64,000 nucleotides of DNA, taken from NCBI GenBank assembly GCA_963742405.1, contig CAVUMB010000005.1, positions 62,001 through 126,000 of the forward strand, written 5' to 3'. The notes beneath the pieces are model-generated. The model had not been told where the DNA came from. It searched no databases and saw only the letters and a list, made by a program, of their open reading frames with translations. The stretch is from JAGVSR01 sp963742405 (lineage in GTDB: Bacteria > Pseudomonadota > Alphaproteobacteria > Rhizobiales > Hyphomicrobiaceae). The first letter of the stretch is position 1; each line of letters starts with the position of its first letter. Shown here in pieces: positions 56,557-64,000 of the stretch. Both the position numbers and the translations under genes were made by a program.

Positions 56557-57771
56557 TCAGCGGTTGAACACACCAGCTGGGTCGATGCGCGTCACTTTGA
56601 AGATCGCCGAAATCGCCGCGAAGATGCACATTCCAACTGTTAATAGAAACAGGGCAAGGGCGAGCTTAGGCGTCATCACGATGTTCAAAGTGGAGTTTTT
56701 GGTTGCGTTGATGAGCAAGAGTATCAGCGTGAAGCCGATAATATAGCCGATCACAGCCGACAGAATGGCTTGGATCAGGATCACGACGTGGATGTAGCTT
56801 GCCGACGCGCCGAGGGCCCGCAGTGTTGCGAACTCGTTAAGGTGATCCTTTGTGCTTGAATACAGCGTCTGCGCTACGATCACCACGCCGACGATGACGC
56901 CAAGCGCGGCACCAGCGATGAGGGCAGCGCCGGCCGCGGTGTTGAACATCCAATAGTTGAGCGACCGGTCACGGAACTCGGTATGGGTCAGGATCTCGTT
57001 ATCGGGCATGCGCTTCGCCAGCGCAGCACGCACCTCGTTGATGTCAGCCCCGGGCGTCAACTTCACGAGCTGGTAGGTGGCCTGCTCCGGTGCAGCTCCG
57101 ATGAGCTTGCGCGCATTGTCGATCGTAGTGAAACCGTAGGGCAACGTTGTAAATGAGCGAATGCCGCCCGTGAGCGCAGTGACCTGCACGCGCTGCTGGT
57201 TAACTTCGGCATAAGACCCTATGCCATCGATGCCCAGATCCTTCAGATACGATTTGTCGACCGCCAGCGCGTTTGGCGAAAGAAGTTCAGCGGCGCTGCC
57301 TTGGATAATACTCCACGGCTGTACGCCACCCTTCTGCGTGTCGAGACCGACCAGAATGAAGGCCTTCTTGCCCCCGGCCGGCTTGCGCCAGCTGGCGAAG
57401 CTGACAACCATTTCCGCCACGCTTTGCACGCCGGGAGTTGAAAGCACGGTGTATTTTTCGCGACCGGTGAGCAGCGAAGGATCGTCGAAGGATTTGGTCC
57501 CGAACGGCACCACCCACAAATCCGCTTGGGTCTTATCGATGACGGTTGCAATTTTCTGCTCTGATCCAAGATAGAGCCCGCACTGCACCGCGACGAGGAT
57601 GAGCGAGAACACGATCCCGATCAGCGTCACGACGAGACTGAGCCGGTCGTGGAACAGATTCCGGTAGGCGAGCTTGGGCGCCATCTTGATCGCTTTCGGC
57701 GTAATCTCGCCGACAGCCGGCCCTTTGAGGCCCGTGGAGTTCGTTGGTGTGCCAGCGCCTGCCATGATCAC
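56557..57771 (-). CDS. ABC transporter permease, DevC/FtsX-like
   Basis: 404 residues. One N-terminal helix (RLSLVVTLIGIVFSLILVAVQ), a large periplasmic domain of about 230 residues (MacB_PCD type), and three C-terminal helices (FtsX domain) ending near IDPAGVFNR. This is the layout of MacB/DevC type permeases, which act in efflux or lipoprotein/glycolipid export. No ATPase or membrane-fusion gene is adjacent in the window, so its partner must be encoded elsewhere. Start uncertain by two codons. Confidence 0.88.
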   Translation of the reverse strand: MIMAGAGTPTNSTGLKGPAVGEITPKAIKMAPKLAYRNLFHDRLSLVVTLIGIVFSLILVAVQCGLYLGSEQKIATVIDKTQADLWVVPFGTKSFDDPSLLTGREKYTVLSTPGVQSVAEMVVSFASWRKPAGGKKAFILVGLDTQKGGVQPWSIIQGSAAELLSPNALAVDKSYLKDLGIDGIGSYAEVNQQRVQVTALTGGIRSFTTLPYGFTTIDNARKLIGAAPEQATYQLVKLTPGADINEVRAALAKRMPDNEILTHTEFRDRSLNYWMFNTAAGAALIAGAALGVIVGVVIVAQTLYSSTKDHLNEFATLRALGASASYIHVVILIQAILSAVIGYIIGFTLILLLINATKNSTLNIVMTPKLALALFLLTVGMCIFAAISAIFKVTRIDPAGVFNR

Positions 57772-57827
57772 GTATCCGTTCCAAATGATGCGTCATTGGC
57801 ACTATGCCGCGAGTCTAAGGCATTTGT

Positions 57828-58391
57828 TCAATTGCAGGAAACGGTCACCGTCGTTCCGACCGCCGGGATGAACTTGCGGCACTTCTCAAGGCCGGCATTG
57901 GCGATGACTTTTGTAGCTGGGGCGGCCTTGGGGGCGGCCGAGATTTTCGTGGTGTCCGACATGCTGACGTCGCGGGCAACGATCGATTCGGTCGGCTGCA
58001 AGATCCGCACGGTCTCGGCACGGGGCAACTGGTCGGATGCCAGTGTGCGGCCGAGCAGGCCGGGCGCTGCGCTGTCTTCGGCCGTAATCGGTACCGCTTT
58101 CTTCGCAACAGGACCGGACTCGTACCGGACCGGTGTGACGTACGAGTTGCTGTTCGTCTTGCCGTGCCGCGCTTCTTCAATGCGATGACGCTTAGCGTCA
58201 AGAACCTTCAATTGCGCCTTGTGCTGGGCCGCAGTGCTGCCGCCGTATCCGGGCGTCGGGGTGGCAACGAACGTGCCAAGAGGTCCGCCAAAGTTGAGCC
58301 GAACTCCATCGCCGGCTTCAGCCGGGGATCCAAGCGCAACGGCGGCAGTTAACAAGGCAGCAATCGCGAGCAGTGCAGGGTGGCGGGTCAC
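57828..58391 (-). CDS. Hypothetical exported protein
   Basis: About 187 residues. The signal peptide HPALLAIAALLTAAVALGSPAEA is clear. The mature protein has GPLGTFVATPTPGYGG, a basic helix, then a Thr/Ala/Lys-rich stretch, ending in two cysteines (KCRKF and TVTVSCN). I recognise no domain. The GTG start is chosen because GGAG stands 7 nt upstream; the frame opens four codons earlier. It is divergent from the SufA-like gene. Confidence 0.68.
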   Translation of the reverse strand: MTRHPALLAIAALLTAAVALGSPAEAGDGVRLNFGGPLGTFVATPTPGYGGSTAAQHKAQLKVLDAKRHRIEEARHGKTNSNSYVTPVRYESGPVAKKAVPITAEDSAAPGLLGRTLASDQLPRAETVRILQPTESIVARDVSMSDTTKISAAPKAAPATKVIANAGLEKCRKFIPAVGTTVTVSCN

Positions 58392-58595
58392 GGCGGGCTC
58401 CAATCTGAAAATCAGTTCTAGGCGTCAACAGGGACATTGGACCGCATCCGCCGTTGTTTGCTGTTCCCGCCGGAACACGGCTCAGATGTGGTCTAGAATC
58501 CTGGGTTCGCGCGGCTCTGCCGGGCCTCGCATTCGCCCCGAACGTTGTTATATTAGGGTCTAGCACCCGAGGCCTTGAACCTGGATCTGCCCCCG

Positions 58596-58997
58596 ATGAG
58601 TGAACTTGCCCCATCTCCAGCCCGCCGCCCCCGGCCTCAGGTCATGACCCTGACGCCCGCTGCGATCGCCCGCCTGCGCAGCTTGATGACATCCAAAGGA
58701 CCGGATGTTGCCGGGTTGAAGATCGGGATTAAGAAGGGCGGATGCGCGGGCATGGAATACACCATGACCTGGGCCACGGAGATTGGACGTCTCGACGAAG
58801 TCATCGAGGTCGACGGCGCCCGCGTCATCGTCGACCCGGCCGCCATTCTCTATCTGATCGGCACTGAAATGGATTTCCGGGCGGACAAGCTCGCCAGCCA
58901 GTTCGTGTTCAACAATCCCAACCAGAAGAGTGCTTGCGGGTGTGGTGAAAGCGTACAGCTTGAGCCCGCATCTGCTCGCGACGCAGCCCAAAACTAG
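58596..58997 (+). CDS. sufA: HesB/IscA family Fe-S carrier (SufA/IscA-like)
   Basis: 133 residues. The three cysteines of A-type carriers are present: one in GIKKGGCAGMEY and two in SACGCGESV near the C-terminus. LTPAAIARLRSLM opens the domain after a 20-residue Pro-rich tail. It accepts Fe-S clusters from the SufBCD scaffold and passes them to apoproteins. It lies about 2.7 kb downstream of the sufT gene with unrelated genes between. Its stop codon shares CTAG with the stop of the convergent gene. Confidence 0.92.
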   Translation: MSELAPSPARRPRPQVMTLTPAAIARLRSLMTSKGPDVAGLKIGIKKGGCAGMEYTMTWATEIGRLDEVIEVDGARVIVDPAAILYLIGTEMDFRADKLASQFVFNNPNQKSACGCGESVQLEPASARDAAQN

Positions 58998-59422
58998 GCG
59001 TCGTTGGCAACAGAACCCGGCGTTGGGGCCGCGAGATAGGCTATGGCGCCATCCCAGAACGCTGCCTCGGCCCGCGCGCGCGCCTGCTGCGCACGGAAAG
59101 CTTCGACCCAAGTCGCGGGCATGGCAGGTTGAGCTTCGGCGATGGCCGCCAGATCGTCAGGAGATTTGCTCAGCACAGCGCGAGCCAGATGAACGAGCTC
59201 TGCATAATCCGATGAGACCAACGCGCCGAGTGCAGGCGCGGACTTGGCAATAACCGAGGTCCCCGAGTTGGCGCCGGACGTCTTGGGGTACTTTGCCAGC
59301 ATGGCGGTGCACCGACTACAAACCGGAAGGTTCGTGGCCCACTGCCACCTGAAAAACCGATCCGATGGAAACAGATTATCGAAATCTGAGGACAACCGCT
59401 GTAGCGCGTTCGACTTCTCCAC
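58994..59422 (-). CDS. Hypothetical protein
   Basis: 142 residues, unrecognised. A Trp/Phe-rich N-terminus (DRFFRWQWATNLPVCSRC) is followed by a Ser/Gly stretch and a helical Ala-rich C-terminal half (VEAFRAQQARARAEAAFWDGAIAYLAA). The CSRC pair could bind metal or form a disulfide. There is no obvious signal peptide or membrane helix, and no strong ribosome site. The stop codon overlaps that of the SufA-like gene by sharing CTAG. Coding status is moderate. Confidence 0.5.
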   Translation of the reverse strand: MEKSNALQRLSSDFDNLFPSDRFFRWQWATNLPVCSRCTAMLAKYPKTSGANSGTSVIAKSAPALGALVSSDYAELVHLARAVLSKSPDDLAAIAEAQPAMPATWVEAFRAQQARARAEAAFWDGAIAYLAAPTPGSVANDA

Positions 59423-59525
59423 AGCTCCTTCAACATCTATTGCAAATAGCAGTTGTCCTAGAGCCAGCGAACGCTCCTGAACAACGAAGAATCTGTCGCC
59501 AAGAGAGAGCTATGCGGCGGATCGA

Positions 59526-59564
59526 CAAAGAAAAACCGCGCGGCTTTCTCATTGAGCCGCGCGG
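59526..59564 (-). terminator. Rho-independent terminator of DEAD-box helicase gene
   Basis: A perfect 10-bp GC-rich stem (59555-59564 with 59536-59545) and a 9-nt loop, followed on the minus strand by TTTTTCTTTG. It lies 26 bp past the helicase stop codon. Confidence 0.88.
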
Positions 59565-59589
59565 CGAATGCTCCCGCAGTAGCGTGCTC

Positions 59590-61381
59590 TTACTCGCTGC
59601 CGATCTTGGCCGGACGGGCCGGTTTTCTGAGAAACGCCGGTATGTTTTCCGCAAATCCGCCGGCCGGAGCTCCGGCTTGACGCGCTGCAGGACGTAGCTC
59701 GGCCGCAGCCGGACGCGCCTGGGCCGGGCGGTCTAAAGGCTGCGCACGTGGTTCCTGGCGTGGTTGCTGGTCCGCGTTTTGGCGGGGCCGATCTTCGCGG
59801 GGTCGCTCATTGCGCGGCTGTGCTTCTCGCGGTCGATCATTCCGCGATCGGCCGTCTCGCGACCGTTCTGGACGGGGCCTCTCGTCGCGCCTCGATTGAG
59901 GTGCCACGTCGATCCTGGGTTGCTCGCCACTTTCACGCGCGACCCGTTGTGGGCGATCCAGCCGCTCAGGTTCGTCACGTCGGACGGGCTGATCGCGCCG
60001 TTCGACTGGCTCAGGCCTATCGTTCTGCACGGGTCTTTCTCTCTGCACGGGACTTTCGCTCTGGACCTGCCGTTCGCCTTGCTCTGGACGGTCAGTGCGC
60101 GGGCCACGACGGCGGCGTCCGCTCTCATTTCCATCGCGATGCCGGCCGTCGCCGCGTGCTTCCGGTCGCCGTTCGCCACTCCGCGCAGGCGGCTTGGCGC
60201 CACGGCCACGGCGGCGCTTGCCGCCATCCTCGATATCTTCCGCTGTTGGCTCGTCGCCGACCCAAACCGGCGTATCGCCCGTGATCTTCTCAATGTCCTT
60301 CAGGAGCTTCAGATCCTCGATGCGTGACGATCGAGAACGCCGCGCCCTCGCGCCCGGCGCGGCCGGTGCGGCCGATGCGGTGAACGTAGTCCTCCGAGTG
60401 CCACGGCAGGTCGAAGTTGAAGACATGGCTGACCTCGGGAATGTCGAGGCCTCGCGCCGCGACGTCGCTTGCCGCCAGGAGCGTGATCTTGCCGGCGCGG
60501 AAGGCGTCCAGCGTCTCCGTGCGGCTCTTTTGGTCCATGTCCCCGTGCAGCGCGCCGGCATTGAAGCCATGCTTGACGAGCGACTTGTGCAGCACCGCCA
60601 CGTCACGCTTGCGGTTGCAGAAGATGATGCCGTTCTGGATCGTCTCGGTGCGGATCAGGTTGCGCAGCAGATCGCGCTTGGCCCAATCCTCGCTCGATGC
60701 GCAAAAGCAGTAGCGCTGCGTGATTGTCTTGGCGGTCGTGGCCTGCTTTGCGACCTCGATGCGCACCGGGTCTTTCAGGAACGTCTGCACGAGGCGTGTG
60801 ATCTCGGGCGGCATCGTCGCCGAGAAGAACAGTGTCTGCCGACGCGGCGGCAGCAGCTTGCAGATCTTCTCGATGTCGGGAATGAAGCCCATGTCGAGCA
60901 TGCGATCGGCCTCGTCGATGACGAGGATCTCGACACCCATCAACATGATGCGGCCGCGCCCGAAGTGGTCCAGCAGACGGCCGGGCGTCGCAATCAAAAC
61001 GTCGACGCCGCGGTCGAGTTTCTTGACCTGATCGTCCATCGAAACGCCGCCGATGAGCAGGGCGACATCGAGCTTGTGGTGCACGCCATATTTCTCGAAC
61101 GCCTGCGCCACCTGAGCGGCAAGCTCGCGCGTCGGCGCCAGAATGAGCGAGCGTGGCATGCGCGCACGGGCGCGGCCATTCTCAAGGCGGGTGATCATCG
61201 GCAGCGTGAAGGCGGCCGTTTTGCCGGTGCCCGTCTGGGCGATGCCAAGAACGTCCCGGCCCGTCAGCGCGACGGGGATGGCCTGCGATTGGATGGGCGT
61301 GGCGGTCGTGTAGCCGGCAGCCTCGACGGCGGCCAGAACCTTTGGGCTGAGACCGAGCTCAGCGAAGGGCAGCGTTTCCAA
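59590..61381 (-). CDS. DEAD-box RNA helicase (RhlE-like) with long Arg-rich tail; frameshift as read
   Basis: The helicase core reads from 61381: AQTGTGKT (motif I), PTRELAAQ (Ia), DEAD (II), SAT (III) and HRIGRTGR (VI). As read, this frame ends at about 60290 in a nonsense tail. In the next frame IEDLKLLKDIEKITG, the expected continuation, runs to 59590. One base near 60319-60326 must be removed, giving 597 codons. The tail is about 200 residues of Arg, Pro, Glu, Asp and Gln repeats (RDERPRPERSRD type) and ends in ENIPAFLRKP, a motif seen in alphaproteobacterial RhlE-like proteins. It probably remodels ribosomal RNA or mRNA, with the tail binding RNA. Confidence 0.88.
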
Positions 61382-61679
61382 AAAAGTGTCACTCCGGATG
61401 CGTCATTGATCCACGCGTGCGTTACCTCGCTCAGCATTACGCTGGACGAGTGCTCGCGGTCGAACGAGGCGCAGGGGGAAATGGGGTGCCGATAATCAGG
61501 CTAAAAGCCGCCGAAAGCTCGAAAATGGATCAATGAATCGATCCCCTGCGCTCGAGCGTGATGCTTGCTGACACAAGCCAGGGCGGAAAGCAAGGACATC
61601 GGCTTTCTACCCCGGTGTCGGATGGTCGCGAACAGCCGTTGCGCGCTGTACTGTGGTTAAAGGACCATTGCAGCAGCAA

Positions 61680-63719
61680 TCAAATATCCAGATCCTTGGC
61701 GAACGCGGCGCGGTCCTGGATGAAGCGGAAGCGGGCTTCGGGCTTGGAGCCCATCAGCGCGCTGACTGTATCGCCGAGCGTCGCCTTGTCGCTTTCCGTC
61801 ACCTCGACCTTGAGCATTAGCCGCTTGCGCGGGTCCATCGTGGTCGACTTCAGGTCCTTGAAGTCCATTTCGCCCAGACCCTTGAAGCGCGTGACCTCCG
61901 GCTTCCGGCCCTTGAACTGCGTCGCGATGATCTGGTCGCGCTCCGCTTCCGTCCGCGCGTAGGCGACATCGGCCTTGTGCGCAATCTTGTACAAAGGCGG
62001 CACGGCAAGGTAGAGGTGCCCGTTCTCGATCAGCTCCGGCATCTCCTGATAGAAAAACGTGATCAGCAGCGACGCAATGTGGGCGCCATCGACATCGGCA
62101 TCGGTCATCACGATCACGCGCTGGTAGCGCAGATCTTCGTCGCGATATTTCGATCCCGTGCCGACACCGAGCGCCTGGATGAGGTCGGAGAGCAGCTGGT
62201 TTGCCGACATCTTCGCCGACGAAGCGTTGGCGACATTCAAGATCTTTCCACGCAGCGGCAAGATGGCCTGCGTCTCGCGATCACGCGCGCTCTTGGCCGA
62301 ACCGCCGGCGCTATCGCCTTCGACGATGAAAATTTCCGTGCCGGCCGCCTGCTGGATCGAGCAGTCGGCGAGCTTGCCGGGAAGCCGCAGCTTGCGCGTC
62401 GCGGACTGGCGCGAGACTTCCTTTTCGCGGCGGCGCTTCAAGCGGTCATCCGCCTGCTCGATGGTCCATTCGAGTAGCTTGGTCGCGGATATCGGACTGT
62501 CGGCAAGCCAGTGGTCGAACGCATCCTTCACCGCATTTTCCACAATGCGCTGCGCTTCGACGGTGGCCAACTTGTCCTTGGTCTGACCTTGGAACTCAGG
62601 TTCGCGAATGAAGACCGACAGCATCGCCGCAGCCGTGCCCATCACGTCCTCGGCCGTGATCTGCTGCGCCTTCTTGTTGCCGACCCGCTCGCCGAATTCA
62701 CGCAGCGATTTCGACAGCGCCGCGCGGAACCCGTTTTCGTGCGTGCCGCCCTCACCAGTTGGAATGGTGTTGCAGTACGAGCGGCAGAAGCCGTCCTCAT
62801 CCGAAATCCAAGCGACCGCCCACTCGACGGAACCGTGCTTGCCATCCTTCTCGATGTTGCCGGCAAAAATGTCCTTGCTGACCAGCGTCCGTCCGGCGAT
62901 CTCGGATGCCAGATAATCCTTGAGGCCGCCGGGGAAGTGAAACACGGCTTCTGCCGGTGTGTCGTCCTTGATCAGCGCGGGATCGCAACTCCAGCGGATT
63001 TCGACGCCGCCGAAGAGATACGCCTTCGAGCGGGCCATCTTTAAAAGACGCGCCGGCTTGAATTGCGCGCTCTTCCCGAAGATCATCTCATCGGGACGAA
63101 AGCGAACTTTCGTGCCACGGCGGTTGTGAATGGAGCCCAGCTTTTCGAGCTTGGTAATAGGAAGGCCGCGCGAAAACACCATCCGGTAGAGTTGCTGGCC
63201 GCGCGCGACTTCTACTTCGCACGTTTCCGACAGCGCGTTCACCACCGACACGCCGACGCCGTGCAGACCGCCAGAGGTTTGATAGGCCTTGCCATCGAAT
63301 TTGCCGCCCGCGTGCAGCGTGCACATAATGACTTCAAGCGCGCTTTTCTTGGGATATTTCGGGTGCGGATCAATAGGAATTCCGCGCCCATTGTCCGCGA
63401 CAGACAGGAACCCGTCGGCATCGAGCCGCACCTCGATGAACGTCGCGTGGCCGGCGACGGCCTCGTCCATGGAGTTGTCGATCACTTCCGCGAAGAGGTG
63501 GTGCAGCGCCTTTTCATCCGTGCCGCCTACGTACATGCCGGGCCGGCGGCGCACGGGCTCGAGGCCTTCTAGCACCTCGATATCGGCGGCCGTATAGTTA
63601 TCGGAGGCATCACCCGATTTGCGGCGGGCAGCTTTATCGGTCATGACGGTTTCCGGTTGGGCGGTTTCCGGTTGGGCAGTGTCCAGTGCGGCGAAGAGGT
63701 CGCGTTGCGATTGGACCAT
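61680..63719 (-). CDS. parE: DNA topoisomerase IV subunit B
   Basis: 679 residues. The GHKL ATPase is shown by EVIDNSMDEAVAGHA, ADNGRGIPID and TSGGLHGVGVSVVNAL. The TOPRIM acidic residues lie in VEGDSAGGSAKSARD and MTDADVDGAHIASLL. The length and the LRLPGKLADCS block favour ParE over the longer GyrB. With ParC it decatenates daughter chromosomes. The start MVQSQRDLF has AAGGA upstream; an alternative ATG (MTDKAARRK) lies 25 codons downstream, after a short repeat. Confidence 0.93.
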   Translation of the reverse strand: MVQSQRDLFAALDTAQPETAQPETVMTDKAARRKSGDASDNYTAADIEVLEGLEPVRRRPGMYVGGTDEKALHHLFAEVIDNSMDEAVAGHATFIEVRLDADGFLSVADNGRGIPIDPHPKYPKKSALEVIMCTLHAGGKFDGKAYQTSGGLHGVGVSVVNALSETCEVEVARGQQLYRMVFSRGLPITKLEKLGSIHNRRGTKVRFRPDEMIFGKSAQFKPARLLKMARSKAYLFGGVEIRWSCDPALIKDDTPAEAVFHFPGGLKDYLASEIAGRTLVSKDIFAGNIEKDGKHGSVEWAVAWISDEDGFCRSYCNTIPTGEGGTHENGFRAALSKSLREFGERVGNKKAQQITAEDVMGTAAAMLSVFIREPEFQGQTKDKLATVEAQRIVENAVKDAFDHWLADSPISATKLLEWTIEQADDRLKRRREKEVSRQSATRKLRLPGKLADCSIQQAAGTEIFIVEGDSAGGSAKSARDRETQAILPLRGKILNVANASSAKMSANQLLSDLIQALGVGTGSKYRDEDLRYQRVIVMTDADVDGAHIASLLITFFYQEMPELIENGHLYLAVPPLYKIAHKADVAYARTEAERDQIIATQFKGRKPEVTRFKGLGEMDFKDLKSTTMDPRKRLMLKVEVTESDKATLGDTVSALMGSKPEARFRFIQDRAAFAKDLDI
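63647..63676. repeat. Perfect 15-bp tandem repeat in parE N-terminal tail
   Basis: Two adjacent identical 15-bp units at 63647-63661 and 63662-63676. On the minus strand they encode a doubled five-residue unit in TAQPETAQPET near residues 14-24 of ParE, ahead of the conserved ATPase domain. Confidence 0.85.
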
Positions 63720-64000
63720 GCGCGCATCCTTCTTCTCTGACGAAGAGTTCCGGCCCGGCAGCGGACGGGATACAAGGGCGCGCGAGCCCGAATCTGGTGG
63801 TGAAGATCGCCACTGAGTTCGCACGGATCAACCCGGCAATCAAGCAGCCCTCCAGCAACACCTCATCTGCGACATTGATATCGAACAAAGCAATTTCAAG
63901 GACTTGCGAGCAGCCATTGGTTGCAACCCAAGAGCAGCAAAATAAGCACGGCGAGCCGGTAGAGGCGAAGATGGAAGCCGCGTTGGCCCAGATAATCGCC

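Noticed and set aside
60095..61495. 466-codon plus-strand frame over the DEAD-box helicase
   Set aside because: Antisense shadow of helicase motifs; composition typical of reversed codons.
63893..64000. Possible C-terminal end of a minus-strand gene at the right edge
   Set aside because: About 35 open codons with a hydrophobic stretch run off the window; too short and without a recognisable family to call.

Overview
This GC-rich window looks like the chromosome of an alphaproteobacterium, probably of the order Hyphomicrobiales. The grounds are the gene order bamE / CBP3-like / DUF177 / plsX-fabH-ihfA-MerR, a SUF operon with two cysteine desulfurases, a membrane H+-pyrophosphatase, a DUF2157/GDYXXLXY pair and frequent ATGA stop/start overlaps. 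No phage, insertion sequence, integrase or CRISPR array was seen.

Region 1-10.2 kb (minus strand) is a long catabolic operon headed by a clear guanidine-I (ykkC) riboswitch at about 10083-10193. In transcription order it encodes a periplasmic binding protein, a 2-oxoglutarate/Fe(II) oxygenase, a protein of unknown family, an ABC permease, an ABC ATPase, two DUF1989 proteins (carboxyguanidine deiminase type), a biotin-dependent urea/guanidine carboxylase, and the first codons of allophanate hydrolase running off the left edge. The riboswitch argues that the substrate is guanidine rather than urea. The oxygenase and the unknown gene are extra parts not explained by the known guanidine pathway; they may release guanidine from a substituted precursor and are the best candidates here for undescribed biology.

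Region 10.3-13 kb holds a DUF779 gene, an isochorismatase-like hydrolase and an aldehyde dehydrogenase. From 13 to 28 kb come trmFO, a cyanide-insensitive type cytochrome bd oxidase, a DUF2157/GDYXXLXY pair, RidA, a secreted protein followed by a 57-nt TC microsatellite, a DUF937 protein, K+-independent hppA, a YbaL-type exchanger, an ECF42-like sigma factor overlapping its YCII/DGPF partner behind a candidate autoregulated promoter, and bamE.

Region 28-46 kb carries fatty-acid and phospholipid genes (plsX, fabH), ihfA, a MerR regulator, a phosphopantetheinyl transferase overlapping tRNA-Pro(GGG), regulators, idi, a MarC protein, bactofilin, bcp, a large AsmA-like protein and tyrS. Region 46-64 kb has anmK, an alpha/beta hydrolase, the Fe-S operon iscR-iscS-sufBCD-sufS-sufT with a candidate IscR operator, a distant SufA/IscA-type protein, a DEAD-box helicase with a long Arg-rich tail, and parE.

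An important caveat: six genes (a DUF2157 gene, ihfA, the AsmA-like gene, tyrS, iscR and the DEAD-box helicase) are interrupted by single-base frameshifts, nine in total. All nine are +1 insertions, and removing them restores full-length family members. Because essential genes are hit, sequence error is more likely than gene decay.
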